In this document: positions 54,814 through 64,000 of the stretch, piece after piece
Layout of the letters: the number at the start of each line of letters is the position of its first letter
How positions within the stretch are numbered: the stretch's first letter is position 1
Assembly: GCF_000018285.1 (NCBI RefSeq)
Contig: NC_009901.1
Span: 867,001 to 931,000 of the forward strand
Length of the DNA: 64,000 nucleotides
Direction of reading: 5' to 3'
DNA from: Shewanella pealeana ATCC 700345
GTDB lineage: Bacteria; Pseudomonadota; Gammaproteobacteria; Enterobacterales; Shewanellaceae
Notes under the pieces: model-generated
Database searches by the model: none
What the model was told of the DNA's origin: nothing
Seen by the model: only the letters and a program-made list of their open reading frames with translations
Translations under genes and position numbers: made by a program

Positions 54814-55557
54814 ATGTCAGATTTTCAAACTTTACACCAAACCCAAGATGAATATGGTCCACTTATCGTACTCGAAGATAAGGAAACAAGGATCCTCGCC
54901 TTCGGCGAAAACGATGAGCAGAGTAAGTTACTCAAGGCTACGCCACATATTCCACAGCACACCTATGTGCAAGCCATGCTATTGGTGCTGCTGTATAGCC
55001 AACCTAAGAGCGCTATCGTACTTGGTCTTGGTGGCGGTGGACTTATTCATGCGCTGCGTCATTTCGATGCTGGGATAAAACTGACCGCAGTTGAGTTGCG
55101 AGCCGATGTGATTGAGCTGGCTAAGCGTTACTTCCAGCTGCCGCTAAGCAAAAAGCTTAAAGTGATCAATCAAGATGCGAAGCTGTTTCTTGAATCTGGC
55201 GATCATAAGCGAGTCGATGTGATCTTTGCCGATATCTATAGCGCCGATGGTGTCGATGCGGCTCAAGTGTCGGAGTCCTTTATTGCTCAATGCGCCGCCT
55301 TGATTAAGGCCGACGGTTATTTGGTGTTGAACTGCTGGAAAGAGCACAGCCAGAACCGTGAGCTGCTTGCTTACCTCAACAGGTATTTCGTCGAGGTTCG
55401 CGCCTGCCTAACGGGCAGTGGTAACTGGGTGGTGTTTGCGGGTAAGGCCAAGCGTGAGATCAGTGCCAGTGGCTTAAAAACCAAAGCACAGGCTTTGTCG
55501 CAGCAGTTGGATTTTCAACTCGGCAGATCGCTAACGCGATTCGACGTTTGGCAATAA
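54814..55557 (+). CDS. Spermidine synthase-like methyltransferase-fold protein
   Basis: 247 residues. Aminopropyltransferase-like domain: AIVLGLGGGGLIHALR (nucleotide-binding loop), AVELRADVIELAKRYF and DVIFADIYSADG. The N-terminal strands of true spermidine synthases that bind the polyamine are short here, so it may act on another substrate. A TATAAT box lies at 54784-54789, 24 bases before the ATG. Single cistron. Confidence 0.8.
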   Translation: MSDFQTLHQTQDEYGPLIVLEDKETRILAFGENDEQSKLLKATPHIPQHTYVQAMLLVLLYSQPKSAIVLGLGGGGLIHALRHFDAGIKLTAVELRADVIELAKRYFQLPLSKKLKVINQDAKLFLESGDHKRVDVIFADIYSADGVDAAQVSESFIAQCAALIKADGYLVLNCWKEHSQNRELLAYLNRYFVEVRACLTGSGNWVVFAGKAKREISASGLKTKAQALSQQLDFQLGRSLTRFDVWQ

Positions 55558-56052
55558 GCTTAACGCTATAATGTGAAGTCTAGCTCTGAGCTTACTAATC
55601 TCTGGAGGTTAAGCCACAGTAGCTCAAGTCTCTGTAGGCTTAGTGTCAGTAAGTTAAGCCATCTTAGAATCAGGAGCAGTAGCCTAAGCATCAGTAAATT
55701 AGGCTTTTAGCAGCTTTTCCCCGTTAATCAACGTCAGTGTTAGCGGGGGGCTTTGGCTCAAATCCGTAATCGATTTTTCCGAAACTCGTGCCTAAACGCG
55801 GAATTTTACCTCTGTTTGACCCTCTCAAATCATACCTAACTGCTTAATATCGCTGACTTGTTAATCCTATTCGGAAAAATAGATTAGATTGATAGTTTTT
55901 ACCCGTTATCATAAATTTTCAGTCTCCGTTAATATTCTCACATCGAAAACGAACTGGCTTTAAGAGACTCATCATCACTCATTCAGTTTGTTGAATTTTA
56001 AGAAATAGTATTTTCAACTTTAATGATTAAAACAGATAAAACGGAGCATCAC
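55558..56052. promoter_or_regulatory. ahpC upstream region with possible OxyR-like dyad
   Basis: About 490 bases without a gene. GATAG-N10-TTATC near 55897-55916 is a dyad in the range expected for OxyR in front of ahpC. Degenerate CAGTAAGTTAAGCC-like words (55600-55710) repeat a few times. Confidence 0.35.
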
Positions 56053-56622
56053 ATGCATCAGTCAATCATCAACTCTACAATCAAGCCATTCTCTGCAACT
56101 GCTTTTCACAACGGTGACTTCCACCCAGTGACTGAGCAAGACCTACTAGGTAAGTGGTCAGTAGTATTCTTCTACCCAGCTGACTTCACATTCGTATGTC
56201 CAACTGAGCTAGGCGACATGGCTGACCATTACGAGAAGCTACAGTCTATGGGCGTTGAAGTTTACTCAGTATCGACTGACACTCACTTCACTCACAAAGC
56301 ATGGCACTCAAGCTCTGACACAATCGGTAAAATCCAGTACCCAATGATTGGTGACCCAACTGGTACTATCACACGTAACTTCGGTGTGATGATTGAGGAA
56401 GACGGTCTAGCACTACGTGGCACGTTTGTTATCAACCCAGAAGGCGAGATCAAAGTTGCTGAAGTACATGACCTAGGTATTGGTCGTAGCGCAGCTGAAC
56501 TAGTTCGTAAAATTCAAGCAGCTCAGTATGTTGCAACTCACGACGGTGAAGTTTGCCCAGCAGCATGGCAGCCAGGTGAAGCGACTCTAGCTCCTTCAAT
56601 TGACCTTGTTGGTAAGATTTAA
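56053..56622 (+). CDS. ahpC: Alkyl hydroperoxide reductase AhpC (peroxiredoxin)
   Basis: 189 residues from ATG 56053 with GGAG seven bases upstream; the ATG at 56023 adds ten residues with no site. Peroxidatic Cys49 in FTFVCPTE and resolving Cys168 in GEVCPAAW. AhpC reduces peroxides and is recycled by AhpF, encoded next. Typical two-cysteine AhpC length. Confidence 0.96.
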   Translation: MHQSIINSTIKPFSATAFHNGDFHPVTEQDLLGKWSVVFFYPADFTFVCPTELGDMADHYEKLQSMGVEVYSVSTDTHFTHKAWHSSSDTIGKIQYPMIGDPTGTITRNFGVMIEEDGLALRGTFVINPEGEIKVAEVHDLGIGRSAAELVRKIQAAQYVATHDGEVCPAAWQPGEATLAPSIDLVGKI

Positions 56623-56914
56623 TTAGTCGACAGTCAATAGATGATAGCGTGTTAGCGAGCCCCATCTCTCGCTAACATTCAACAAAGTCATCAAGAGATT
56701 TCATCTCCAGTGTTCAGCCTAGTCACCCCCTGTAGTCTAGGCTGAACAATCTCTTACTGAACTGATATTTAAAAGAGCAATCGCTAGACCGTACACACTT
56801 TTTATTTTCTATATCATTTTTTATTTTTATCGCGAGTGCTAGGTATGCGCCAAGGCTTGTCGCTGCCTGCAAAACGTGAATTTCAGATTAGTTTTAAGAT
56901 ATTTAGGAGTCATC

Positions 56915-58489
56915 ATGTTAGATGCAAACGTAAAGAATCAACTGAACACTTATTTGCAGAACCTCAAGCATCCAGTTGAGCTGGTTGTTTCTATTGATGA
57001 CAGTAAAAAAGCTCAAGAGCTTAAGTCGTTAGCTACGGATATCGATAGCCTGTCTTCACTTATCTCTGTAACAGATCAAGTCGGCGAGCGTACGCCATCA
57101 ATGTCGGTAATTAACCCGCAATTGAATAGCAAAATTACTTTTGCAGGCCTGCCTATGGGTCATGAGTTTACCTCTTTGGTACTTGCGCTTCTGCACAGTG
57201 GCGGCCACCCAATCAAGCTTGAAGCCGATGTGATTGAGCAAATTCGTCAGCTACCGGGTGAGTATCGCTTCGAGACCTACGTCTCTCTAAGTTGTCAGAC
57301 TTGCCCTGAAGTGGTTCAGGCGCTGAACATGATGGCGGCAATTAACCCAAATATCACTAACGTGATGATCGACGGATCACTGTTCCAAGACGAAGTGAAT
57401 GAGCGCAACATCATGGCGGTGCCATCTGTGTACTTAAATGGTGAGCAGTTCTCAATGGGCGCTATCAGCACGGTTGAGATCTTAAATAAGCTTGATGTAA
57501 ACGCAGCAGGTAGAAAAGCCGAGCAGCTAAACGAGAAAGAGCCATTCGAAGTATTAGTAATTGGCGGTGGCCCAGCGGGGGCATCGGCGGCAATCTACGC
57601 GGCACGTAAAGGTCTGCGCACCGGTATTGTAGCAGACAAGTTTGGTGGTCAGGTTGCTGAAACTGTTGGCATTGAGAACTTCATCTCTGTTAAAGCGACC
57701 GAAGGTCCAAAGCTGGTGGCAAATCTTGAAGCCCACGTACATGAATATGATGTCGATATCATGAACAACCAGCGTGCCTTAAGCCTTAAGTCTGGTGAGT
57801 TATTCGAACTGGAACTAGAAAATGGCGCGGTACTGCGCAGCAAAACAGTATTGCTAGCAACCGGTGCTCGTTGGCGTGAAATGAACGTGCCAGGTGAGCA
57901 AGAATATCGCGGCAGTGGCGTTGCATACTGCCCACACTGTGATGGTCCACTGTTCAAAGGCAAGCGCGTTGCGGTGATAGGTGGCGGTAACTCAGGAATC
58001 GAAGCGGCAATCGATTTAGCCAATATTGTTGAACACGTTACTGTGCTTGAGTTTGATAGCAGTCTACGCGCCGATGAAGTGTTGCAGCGCAAAGCTAAGT
58101 CTATGGGCAATATCGATATCATCACCCAAGCAATGACAACCGAGGTCACTGGCGATGGTAAGCGCGTTAACGGCCTTAACTATACCGACAGAGCGACAGG
58201 CGAAAGCCATCATGTTGAGCTTGCTGGAATATTTGTGCAGATAGGTTTAGTACCCAACTCTGAGTGGCTTAAAGACACTATCGATATGACGGCGCGCGGC
58301 GAAATCATTGTCGACGGCAAAGGCGAGACCTCTGTGCCGGGTATTTTTGCGGCGGGTGATGTGACTAACTCGGCCTACAAACAGATCATCATTGCCATGG
58401 GCAGCGGAGCAACCGCATCGTTAGGCGCATTTGATTACTTAATTCGTCACGATATCGATGAGTCGGCGGGTGGCAATATTGCTGCCTAG
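56915..58489 (+). CDS. ahpF: Alkyl hydroperoxide reductase subunit F
   Basis: 524 residues from ATG 56915 (AGGAG site seven bases upstream). N-terminal thioredoxin-fold pair with CQTC (about 130), FAD site [16 protein letters not shown](P) site [12 protein letters not shown], active-site CPHC (about 348) and GIFAAGDVT. It moves electrons from NADH to AhpC. The gap to ahpC is 290 bases, longer than usual for this pair, so a separate promoter is possible. Confidence 0.96.
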   Translation: MLDANVKNQLNTYLQNLKHPVELVVSIDDSKKAQELKSLATDIDSLSSLISVTDQVGERTPSMSVINPQLNSKITFAGLPMGHEFTSLVLALLHSGGHPIKLEADVIEQIRQLPGEYRFETYVSLSCQTCPEVVQALNMMAAINPNITNVMIDGSLFQDEVNERNIMAVPSVYLNGEQFSMGAISTVEILNKLDVNAAGRKAEQLNEKEPFEVLVIGGGPAGASAAIYAARKGLRTGIVADKFGGQVAETVGIENFISVKATEGPKLVANLEAHVHEYDVDIMNNQRALSLKSGELFELELENGAVLRSKTVLLATGARWREMNVPGEQEYRGSGVAYCPHCDGPLFKGKRVAVIGGGNSGIEAAIDLANIVEHVTVLEFDSSLRADEVLQRKAKSMGNIDIITQAMTTEVTGDGKRVNGLNYTDRATGESHHVELAGIFVQIGLVPNSEWLKDTIDMTARGEIIVDGKGETSVPGIFAAGDVTNSAYKQIIIAMGSGATASLGAFDYLIRHDIDESAGGNIAA

Positions 58490-58505
58490 ATAGCAAATTC
58501 TTATT

Positions 58506-58532
58506 GAAAAGTCAGCAAATGCTGGCTTTTTT
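58506..58532 (+). terminator. Terminator after ahpF
   Basis: AAAGTCAGCAAATGCTGGCTTTTTTT, an 8-bp stem with one G-T pair and a T tract. Confidence 0.8.
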
Positions 58533-58607
58533 TATGCTTTAACAGTATTAATAGCTCCGTTAATAGTGACATTTCTTATAGGCTAAATATAGTCAGCCTT
58601 TCCATCA

Positions 58608-59735
58608 ATGGATCCAGTTCTGAAGTCACATCAATACAAAGCGCAATTGAAGCGTGAAACCTTCATCATTATCAAGCGTGGCACTATCTGGGCGACATAT
58701 ATTAGTTGCGTTCTAGCATTTGTAGTATTAATCAGTAGATATAACTTTATTGGCGATAACGTCGAATTTATCGAGCTGCACTCCAAGTTTGCGCCACTTA
58801 TGACCGTTATCATAAGTGGTCTTGCGTGGTTAAAGTATCGAACTTTGTTTTTGGTCACGATGAGTCAAACTTATTTCTACCTCGTGTTGCTCATTATGTC
58901 ATGGTGTTATGTGCTTATAAGCTTCGCTTTGAAAGTAGGGCATAGCATGCCGGGTTTAGGCTCTCTATCGCACGTGTTGGTTTTTGTATTTTCGCTAGCA
59001 CTCTTTCCGAATCGAAATGTGATGATATTAGGGATCTTACCATTCCTAGTCTTTAGCGTTGTTTATCATTCTTTTCATTATCCCAGTGCATTGATTTATT
59101 CCATCCCTAAAATTTTATGTTTCTTAGGCATTCTTATATCAGGCCAGAAAATTATCTCAGGCTGGTTCTTTAAGGCGGTCACACGCAGCATCGAAAACAA
59201 GAAGCTGTTACAGCAGTTTAAACGTTTGGCTTTAATTGATGGCTTGACCAATATTAGTAATCGTCGTCACTTTGATGATGTATTAACTCAAGAGATAAAA
59301 GCATCACTTCGAACTCTGCAACCGTTATCTATCATCATGGTTGATGTGGATTTCTTTAAACCGCTTAACGATAGCCTTGGTCATCAAGTAGGTGATAAGC
59401 ATTTAACAAAAATTGCAGCAGTATTGAATAGTGCACTAGAGCGACCAAGGGATCTGGTGGCTCGTTACGGCGGAGAAGAGTTTGTTATCGCGCTGCCTGA
59501 TACCGATTTAAGCGGTGCTATTCGAGTCGCCGAAAAGATTAAACTGGCAATATCGGATGCTGAACTGCACCACCCAAGCTCGAAAGTTTCAGGCTATGTT
59601 ACCGTCTCTCAAGGCGTGGCGCAGTGGCAAGAGGGAATGGTTCCTGCTCAGCTGCTAGAGATGACTGATAAGCTGTTATATCAAGCCAAGTCTAGCGGCA
59701 GAGATCGTTATTGCTCTGAGCATCAAGCTCTTTAA
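58608..59735 (+). CDS. Diguanylate cyclase with membrane sensor
   Basis: 375 residues: about six membrane helices (33-200) and a C-terminal GGDEF domain (about 215-370). The active site is RYGGEEFVIAL, and an inhibitory I-site RPRD sits five residues before GGEEF, so product feedback by c-di-GMP is expected. The sensor part is of MHYT/MASE-like type, ligand unknown. A small motility-like gene follows on the opposite strand. Confidence 0.92.
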   Translation: MDPVLKSHQYKAQLKRETFIIIKRGTIWATYISCVLAFVVLISRYNFIGDNVEFIELHSKFAPLMTVIISGLAWLKYRTLFLVTMSQTYFYLVLLIMSWCYVLISFALKVGHSMPGLGSLSHVLVFVFSLALFPNRNVMILGILPFLVFSVVYHSFHYPSALIYSIPKILCFLGILISGQKIISGWFFKAVTRSIENKKLLQQFKRLALIDGLTNISNRRHFDDVLTQEIKASLRTLQPLSIIMVDVDFFKPLNDSLGHQVGDKHLTKIAAVLNSALERPRDLVARYGGEEFVIALPDTDLSGAIRVAEKIKLAISDAELHHPSSKVSGYVTVSQGVAQWQEGMVPAQLLEMTDKLLYQAKSSGRDRYCSEHQAL

Positions 59736-59793
59736 ATCGTAGCTGATTTAGCTCCTACGACTAACTACGAGAGAAGCTTGACGTTGTAAATCT

Positions 59794-59991
59794 TTAGGCC
59801 GTGGTATTGATATTATGGCCACTGTTACCTACAGGCGCGGCTGGTACTTCAGGCATGGCGGCATTAATCAATTGCAGCGCCATTTCACCTTGCATCTCTT
59901 GTTGTGCTTTAGCCATTTGCGCGACTTTGACGCCAACGCTACCATGGCTCAAGTTAGGATCAATATTAGGTGCAGACAGTGAAATAGCCAT
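59794..59991 (-). CDS. YjfB-like putative motility protein, 65 aa
   Basis: Short protein starting AISLSAPNIDPNLSHGSVGVK, with a helix VAQMAKAQQEMQGEMALQLINAA and the end VGNSGHNINTTA. That length, helix and Asn-rich tail match YjfB-type motility proteins. Function is not known. It is convergent with the diguanylate cyclase, in keeping with a motility link, but only by position. Confidence 0.55.
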   Translation of the reverse strand: MAISLSAPNIDPNLSHGSVGVKVAQMAKAQQEMQGEMALQLINAAMPEVPAAPVGNSGHNINTTA

Positions 59992-60109
59992 ATCGGCCTC
60001 GATAAGTTGATTACTCGTTAATGTTACTTAGTTATCGGCTCAGTCGTAAGGGACTTGAGGACTGCGTTGTTACAGAGTGTATCGGTTTAAAGCCAAGACG
60101 GCACGAGCT

Positions 60110-60370
60110 AAGAGGAACCTAGGAAAAGCAGGTTCTAGGTCCTAGGAAGAGCGAAGATGGTTCAAGCTAAGACGGGAAGAGCCTGACGGCCAGCAGCCTA
60201 GGGAACGTGACTGCGTCACTTACGGAGCGCTGCGCTCACGGAAAAAGCGGTAAAGCTAAGAAAGAGCAAAGATGATAAAAGCAAAGAAGAGCAGCCAGAA
60301 AACATATTCTCTTCTGTAGGTTGGGCTTTAGCCCATCCTCGCAGCAAAGCGTCCTAGGAGCTAGGTCATT
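60110..60370 (-). repeat. Intergenic repeat, copy 3 (inverse orientation)
   Basis: AACCTAGGAAAAGCAGGTTCTAGGTCCTAGG, then CTAGGGAACGTGACTGCG, CTTACGGAGCGCTGCGCT, AAAAGCGGTAAAGC, a GCTTTAGCCC block and TCCTAGGAGCTAGGTCA. These are the blocks of 4131-4390 in reverse order. Confidence 0.85.
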
Positions 60371-60382
60371 GTTTTAGAAAAC

Positions 60383-60416
60383 GAAGGTCTTAGCTTAATC
60401 ATAAGCTAAGACCTTT
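60383..60416. terminator. Terminator for the thioredoxin-CcdA gene
   Basis: AAGGTCTTAGCTTA-ATCA-TAAGCTAAGACCTTT: a 14-bp stem with tetraloop just after the stop on the minus strand. Confidence 0.85.
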
Positions 60417-60427
60417 ATTCATTTACG

Positions 60428-61855
60428 CTATGATTTTGCAGTTTGAGCCTTCTCAATACTCTTACGAATAAGGGTAATGATAATGGTCAACACGATAGAG
60501 CTTAAGATAAGTCCTATCGCTAAGGCGACATTCTGCAGCGCCGTTGGGTCGGCGGCTAACATGCCACCTAGGCCCATCATCATAATGCCCGACATTAGCT
60601 TAAGGGTTTGGCCCTCTTTCTCTGTGAGCTTGCGCTTACCAAGCGATACACTAAAGGCGATAACAATCGCGGCTAGCGGGATGACATAAACCACGTTATA
60701 CATCACCAAATACATATAGCGCTCGAACGTATCTAAGTCATGCATCGATAGAACGCTGGTGTAGATCATCGGGAAGCCTGCGGTGCACAGCAGCTCATAG
60801 GCGTTGGCTAAGATCGACAGCACTACAGTGCCGGCAATCATGGCCGTCATGCTGCTGGCGCTGGTTAACTTGCCCATACGTTTTATCAAGCCTGTACGGT
60901 TCTCGGCCGACATAGAAAGGGTGACTTCCCCCTTGGTAAAGAAATAGTCTTTGATGTTTACTGCCCCGGCAACGAGCGCCAACATACCCGCTCCGAGAAT
61001 AATCCAGCCACCATCACTGCCTGCACCAAGAAGCTGAAAGATATTGAGCCATGCGCTCATAAAGATGAAGTAGATAAAACCTGAGAAAAACACGAAGATC
61101 CCGCCGACAATCAGCATGCGGGTACGGCTCTTAGCGTTGACCATAATCGACAGCAAAAACAGTAATACGAAGAAGGCGCATGGGTTGAAAGCGTCGACTC
61201 CCGCTAGCACCACAGTCAGTAACGGTAACGACATCTGCTCTGGGTGCACTACGCCCACTAGTGGAAGTTCAACAGGTTGAACGTCTGAGCTGGCAATTTC
61301 GTTGTTCGTGTCTAGGCCTAAATCACAGGTGCCATCGCTGCCAGCTTTGCTATCAGTTTCACTGCAGGTTGTAAATAACCCAACTGAAGCGGGCGCCACT
61401 ACTGGATATTGGCCTTCGGCTTCAGGGGCTAATTTACCACCTAAGGATACGTAATAAGATTTTAGCCGTTGAACTAAAAACTCACCGGTAACGGCCTGAC
61501 TGCTATAACCGACTACGGCTTTTTCACCGCTAGCAAAGTAGGGTACGGAGCGCGCTTCTGTGCCTGTCTGTTTAGCAACTTGTTGCCATACTTCCATGGT
61601 GTCTGGCGCAGTGATCATATGATCTTCAATCTCTAGCCAGGGGTAGCGCTCGGGCAAGCTGTCTATAAAGGGGTGAGCCTCGGCGCAGTGGGGGCAGGTC
61701 TTAGACCAGAAGAAATAGAGTTTAACCTTAAGCTCCCCCTGAGCATTGGTGTAGTGCCAGAGATTGTTTGTCGCAGTCGATTCCGTAGTGGCAAAACTGG
61801 GGAGAGAGAGGCTTGATAGTAAAAGGGCAATAAAGAGAATAATAGACTTATGCAT
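60428..61855 (-). CDS. Thioredoxin domain fused to CcdA/DsbD-like membrane protein
   Basis: 475 residues from ATG 61855 (GGAG site; the frame is open to 61882). Signal peptide ending SFA-TTE; periplasmic thioredoxin-like domain (about 30-125) with FFWSKTCPHC; linker; then six to eight membrane helices. The membrane part has paired Cys in DAFNPCAFFV and LLCTAGFP, the CcdA/DsbD-beta electron relay. It should move reducing equivalents from the cytoplasmic side to the periplasmic thioredoxin site. Target unknown. Divergent genes; terminator after it. Confidence 0.85.
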   Translation of the reverse strand: MHKSIILFIALLLSSLSLPSFATTESTATNNLWHYTNAQGELKVKLYFFWSKTCPHCAEAHPFIDSLPERYPWLEIEDHMITAPDTMEVWQQVAKQTGTEARSVPYFASGEKAVVGYSSQAVTGEFLVQRLKSYYVSLGGKLAPEAEGQYPVVAPASVGLFTTCSETDSKAGSDGTCDLGLDTNNEIASSDVQPVELPLVGVVHPEQMSLPLLTVVLAGVDAFNPCAFFVLLFLLSIMVNAKSRTRMLIVGGIFVFFSGFIYFIFMSAWLNIFQLLGAGSDGGWIILGAGMLALVAGAVNIKDYFFTKGEVTLSMSAENRTGLIKRMGKLTSASSMTAMIAGTVVLSILANAYELLCTAGFPMIYTSVLSMHDLDTFERYMYLVMYNVVYVIPLAAIVIAFSVSLGKRKLTEKEGQTLKLMSGIMMMGLGGMLAADPTALQNVALAIGLILSSIVLTIIITLIRKSIEKAQTAKS

Positions 61856-62174
61856 AGGAACTCCGACAGATTGATTGGCCATGAGTTAAACGTTGCTAGT
61901 ACTCTACGTTAATGATTCGCGGTTGCTAAATTAATGTTTTGTTTTTGTGGTGGGAATCTCGAAGAAATAACATTTGGGAACTAGGGCTAGTTTCTTGCTG
62001 AATAATTAAACTTTCTGCAATAATTGCAACAGCTTGATTAAGCTGTTGTTGATGTAAGTGCTAAGGCGATATATTTAGTCGCGAGTCTGTTGCCGACTTG
62101 CTTGGTTTACATCACAGTTCCCACTAATGCCTCAACTCATGCCTCTATATACCGTATCTGGCATTAATGTCGGT

Positions 62175-62591
62175 TTACTCGGCTTTGCTGGCGACCTGTA
62201 TAGTTTGGTAGTCAGTTTCATCGGGGCACCAAACAACCGATACGCTTCGAGTCGCATCATTACTTGCGGTCAATATACGGGTGATAACAGGGGCTGGGTA
62301 GTTCGCCTTGTTAAGGTGGTTTTTGACTCTTTCAATACGACGCTCTGCTAACCACTTATTGTACTTACGCTTCTCTTCAGACGACTGATTTTGACTGACA
62401 TCAAACTGAAGCAGTAAATAGCCTGTACCAGCTTGGGGATCTCGAGCAAGCTTATCGAGCAGAGAGGCATAATGGCCCTCAAAATAGGAGCTGTTTTTAG
62501 CATAGGGAATGTCAACAATATGGGTTTTATTATCACATTGCGCAACCGCGCTTCCTGCGAACAATAGACAAACAGCGGCTAGAGACTTCAT
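62175..62591 (-). CDS. Small OmpA-like periplasmic protein
   Basis: 138 residues from ATG 62591 (MKSLAAVCLLFAGSAVA-Q, signal peptide about 18). The domain includes YLLLQFDVSQN and WLAERRIERVKNHL, like the LSxxRAxxVxxYL helix of OmpA peptidoglycan-binding domains, and then RSVSVVWCP. The usual N-x-x-LS residues are partly replaced. Two Cys (after the signal, and in VVWCP) may pair. Function unclear. Confidence 0.6.
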   Translation of the reverse strand: MKSLAAVCLLFAGSAVAQCDNKTHIVDIPYAKNSSYFEGHYASLLDKLARDPQAGTGYLLLQFDVSQNQSSEEKRKYNKWLAERRIERVKNHLNKANYPAPVITRILTASNDATRSVSVVWCPDETDYQTIQVASKAE

Positions 62592-62611
62592 CTTAAACAT
62601 CCTTGATAACA

Positions 62612-63075
62612 TAAGAGTCGTTTGAAAAAATTAATACATAGAAACAGTAGGAACTTTCAAATTCGATTGGAATTTATGCCATTGCAAAGCGAAATGCAAT
62701 CATCTTTAGATTAATAATTCTAATGATGAAACAAGTGCTTTTATAACCTTAATTGAGCGATGAAATCGCCCTTGGTTATTTTGGGGAGGCATTGATTGAA
62801 ACTCTTGATAACAATTTTTAGTCGGTTACTAGATAGTCTTTCTGGATACTCCCTCTAGAAAGTCCCTTCGAGTGGTCTCTTCGCTAAAGCGGGGCAATTA
62901 AAGCATCGATTTTTATCATTAACACAAGTATGTTGGAGTCATACATGTTGATGATTACTAAATAGGCTTATCTAGAACCTGCTTGGGCAACGGTAGAGCA
63001 GAGTGTAGCGCTCTCAAGCATACAGAGAATTCATTCTAGTGAGAGCAAGGCAAGACTCTAATTCAAGGAGCTGAA
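62612..63075. other. Intergenic region with no recognised feature
   Basis: About 460 AT-rich bases between divergent genes. AAGGAGC before ATG 63076 is a good ribosome site. No operator or terminator is evident. Confidence 0.5.
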
Positions 63076-64000
63076 ATGGCGACAGTGGATCTTCTAGTCA
63101 TAGGCGGGGGCATCAATGGTGCCGGTATTGCCCAGTGCGCGGCAGCCGCGGGCTATAGTGTGTTATTGCTTGAGAGAGAGACTATTGCTGGCCAGACTTC
63201 CGCCAACTCCAGTAAGCTCATTCATGGTGGGCTGCGTTATTTAGAGTCAGGCCAACTGCCGTTAGTGAGAAAGTCTCTGGCCGAGCGCAAGGCTCTGCTA
63301 AAGCTTGCTCCCAGCTTAGTTAATCCCATCCCATTCTATATTCCCGTTTATGAAAATAGTCGTCGTAGTCCTTGGGCAATAAGGGCTGGGTTGAGCCTAT
63401 ATGCCATGCTGAGTGATTTCGATGCCCTTGGGCAATTCAAGTCTGTTCCCTGTGTGAATTGGTCGAAAATTAAAGGCCTAAAACTCAAAGGCCTCAAGGC
63501 GGTGTATCAATATTGGGATGCACAAACCGACGATAAGATGTTGACCCAAGCCGTGATTAAGAGTGCGCGCTCACTTGGGGCGGATGTGCTGGAATATGCT
63601 CAATGTACCCATATTGAACATCTACAAGGGCACAGTTTGGTGCGATATCAATATTCATCCATGGAGCAAGAGGTTGAAGCGCTAGCCGTGGTGAATGCCG
63701 CTGGACCATGGGTTAATCAGGTGCTTGAAACAGTTTCTCCACCGATAGCATCTGTGCCGATAGAGTGGGTGCAGGGCAGCCATCTACTGCTCGATATCCC
63801 TGCCAATGACGGCATTCTCTATCTGGAGTCGTGTTTCGACAAGCGGGTAATCTTTGTGATGCCTTGGAAGGGCCGCACCCTTATTGGCACCACCGAAACA
63901 TTGTTGTCGTCGCTGGGTAGCCAACCTAAAGTGACGCCGGAAGAGGTGAATTACCTACTGGGGATCTATAGCCATTACTTTTGCTGCTTTGGTGACGTGG
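63076..64000 (+). CDS. glpD: FAD-dependent glycerol-3-phosphate dehydrogenase-like protein (3' end outside window)
   Basis: No stop before the window end, so at least 308 residues. Start ATG 63076 with an AAGGAGC site seven bases upstream. MATVDLLVIGGGINGAGIA is the FAD-binding motif, followed by LLERETIAGQTSANSSKLIHGGLRYLE, the GlpD signature (split by position). Later NAAGPWVNQV and the GTTET after WKGRTLIG match GlpD. It oxidises glycerol-3-phosphate at the inner membrane. The first helix loop QCAAAAGY differs slightly from the usual RDAAGRG, so a GlpD-like subgroup is possible. Confidence 0.88.
   Translation, partial: MATVDLLVIGGGINGAGIAQCAAAAGYSVLLLERETIAGQTSANSSKLIHGGLRYLESGQLPLVRKSLAERKALLKLAPSLVNPIPFYIPVYENSRRSPWAIRAGLSLYAMLSDFDALGQFKSVPCVNWSKIKGLKLKGLKAVYQYWDAQTDDKMLTQAVIKSARSLGADVLEYAQCTHIEHLQGHSLVRYQYSSMEQEVEALAVVNAAGPWVNQVLETVSPPIASVPIEWVQGSHLLLDIPANDGILYLESCFDKRVIFVMPWKGRTLIGTTETLLSSLGSQPKVTPEEVNYLLGIYSHYFCCFGDV

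Noticed and set aside
54523..55078. Short ORFs at 54523-54750 (minus) and 54731-55078 (plus)
   Set aside because: The first is low-complexity His/Lys/Gln; the second is an out-of-frame overlap of the spermidine-synthase-like gene.

Overview
The window is chromosomal DNA from a gammaproteobacterium, almost certainly a Shewanella. The evidence is a periplasmic tetraheme flavocytochrome c fumarate reductase (FccA), ArcA, AsnC, a lysine riboswitch before lysC, a tandem glycine riboswitch before an AGCS symporter, DUF3581/DUF3332/DUF3293-type proteins and Fur-type sites before an outer-membrane iron receptor. I see no rRNA, tRNA, CRISPR array, transposase or integrase.

Layout. 1-5.0 kb: 3' part of mrcB (PBP1b), a small acetyltransferase-like gene, an MFS exporter and a GNAT gene bracketed by two copies of an intergenic repeat. 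5.0-11.4 kb: a minus-strand cluster with a PepSY membrane protein, a lipoprotein, an FMN-binding periplasmic protein, a porin and a FecA-like TonB receptor; Fur-like boxes precede the last two. This looks like an iron uptake and extracytoplasmic flavin electron-transfer module. 11.5-14.5 kb: DUF3581 gene, glycine riboswitch and Na+/alanine-glycine symporter. 14.7-20.8 kb: a three-gene SMC-like operon (MukB-like ATPase, MukE-like and MukF/kleisin-like proteins) whose last gene has its 3' end tandemly duplicated three more times. 21.1-28.3 kb: a dicarboxylate module with a DAACS symporter, a two-component system (solute-binding-domain kinase plus an AAA+ regulator that has lost GAFTGA) and fccA, with twin palindromes between kinase and fccA.

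28.2-39.4 kb is the most mosaic part. Five copies of a foldback intergenic element of about 250-350 bp alternate with low-GC orphan genes: an alpha/beta hydrolase, a TraB-like protein, a small membrane protein and an AbiU2/HEPN-like protein. Several of these end in attC-like sequences. A complete nucleoside-type ABC transport operon (BMP lipoprotein family, ATPase, two permeases) sits between the repeats.

39.5-64 kb returns to ordinary core genes: fbp, a dipeptidyl peptidase IV, arcA, lysC with its riboswitch and an M14 deacylase, asnC, rluA, a methyltransferase, ldhA, a dienelactone hydrolase, a spermidine-synthase-like protein, ahpC and ahpF, a diguanylate cyclase, a thioredoxin-CcdA fusion, an OmpA-like small protein and the 5' part of a glpD-like gene.

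Best candidates for something new: the SMC-like operon with decaying tandem 3'-end copies; the cassette-like region with the HEPN gene; the GAFTGA-less regulator with its twin operators before fccA; and the Fur-linked PepSY/FMN-binding cluster. All functional statements are from reading the sequence and family knowledge; no database search was run.
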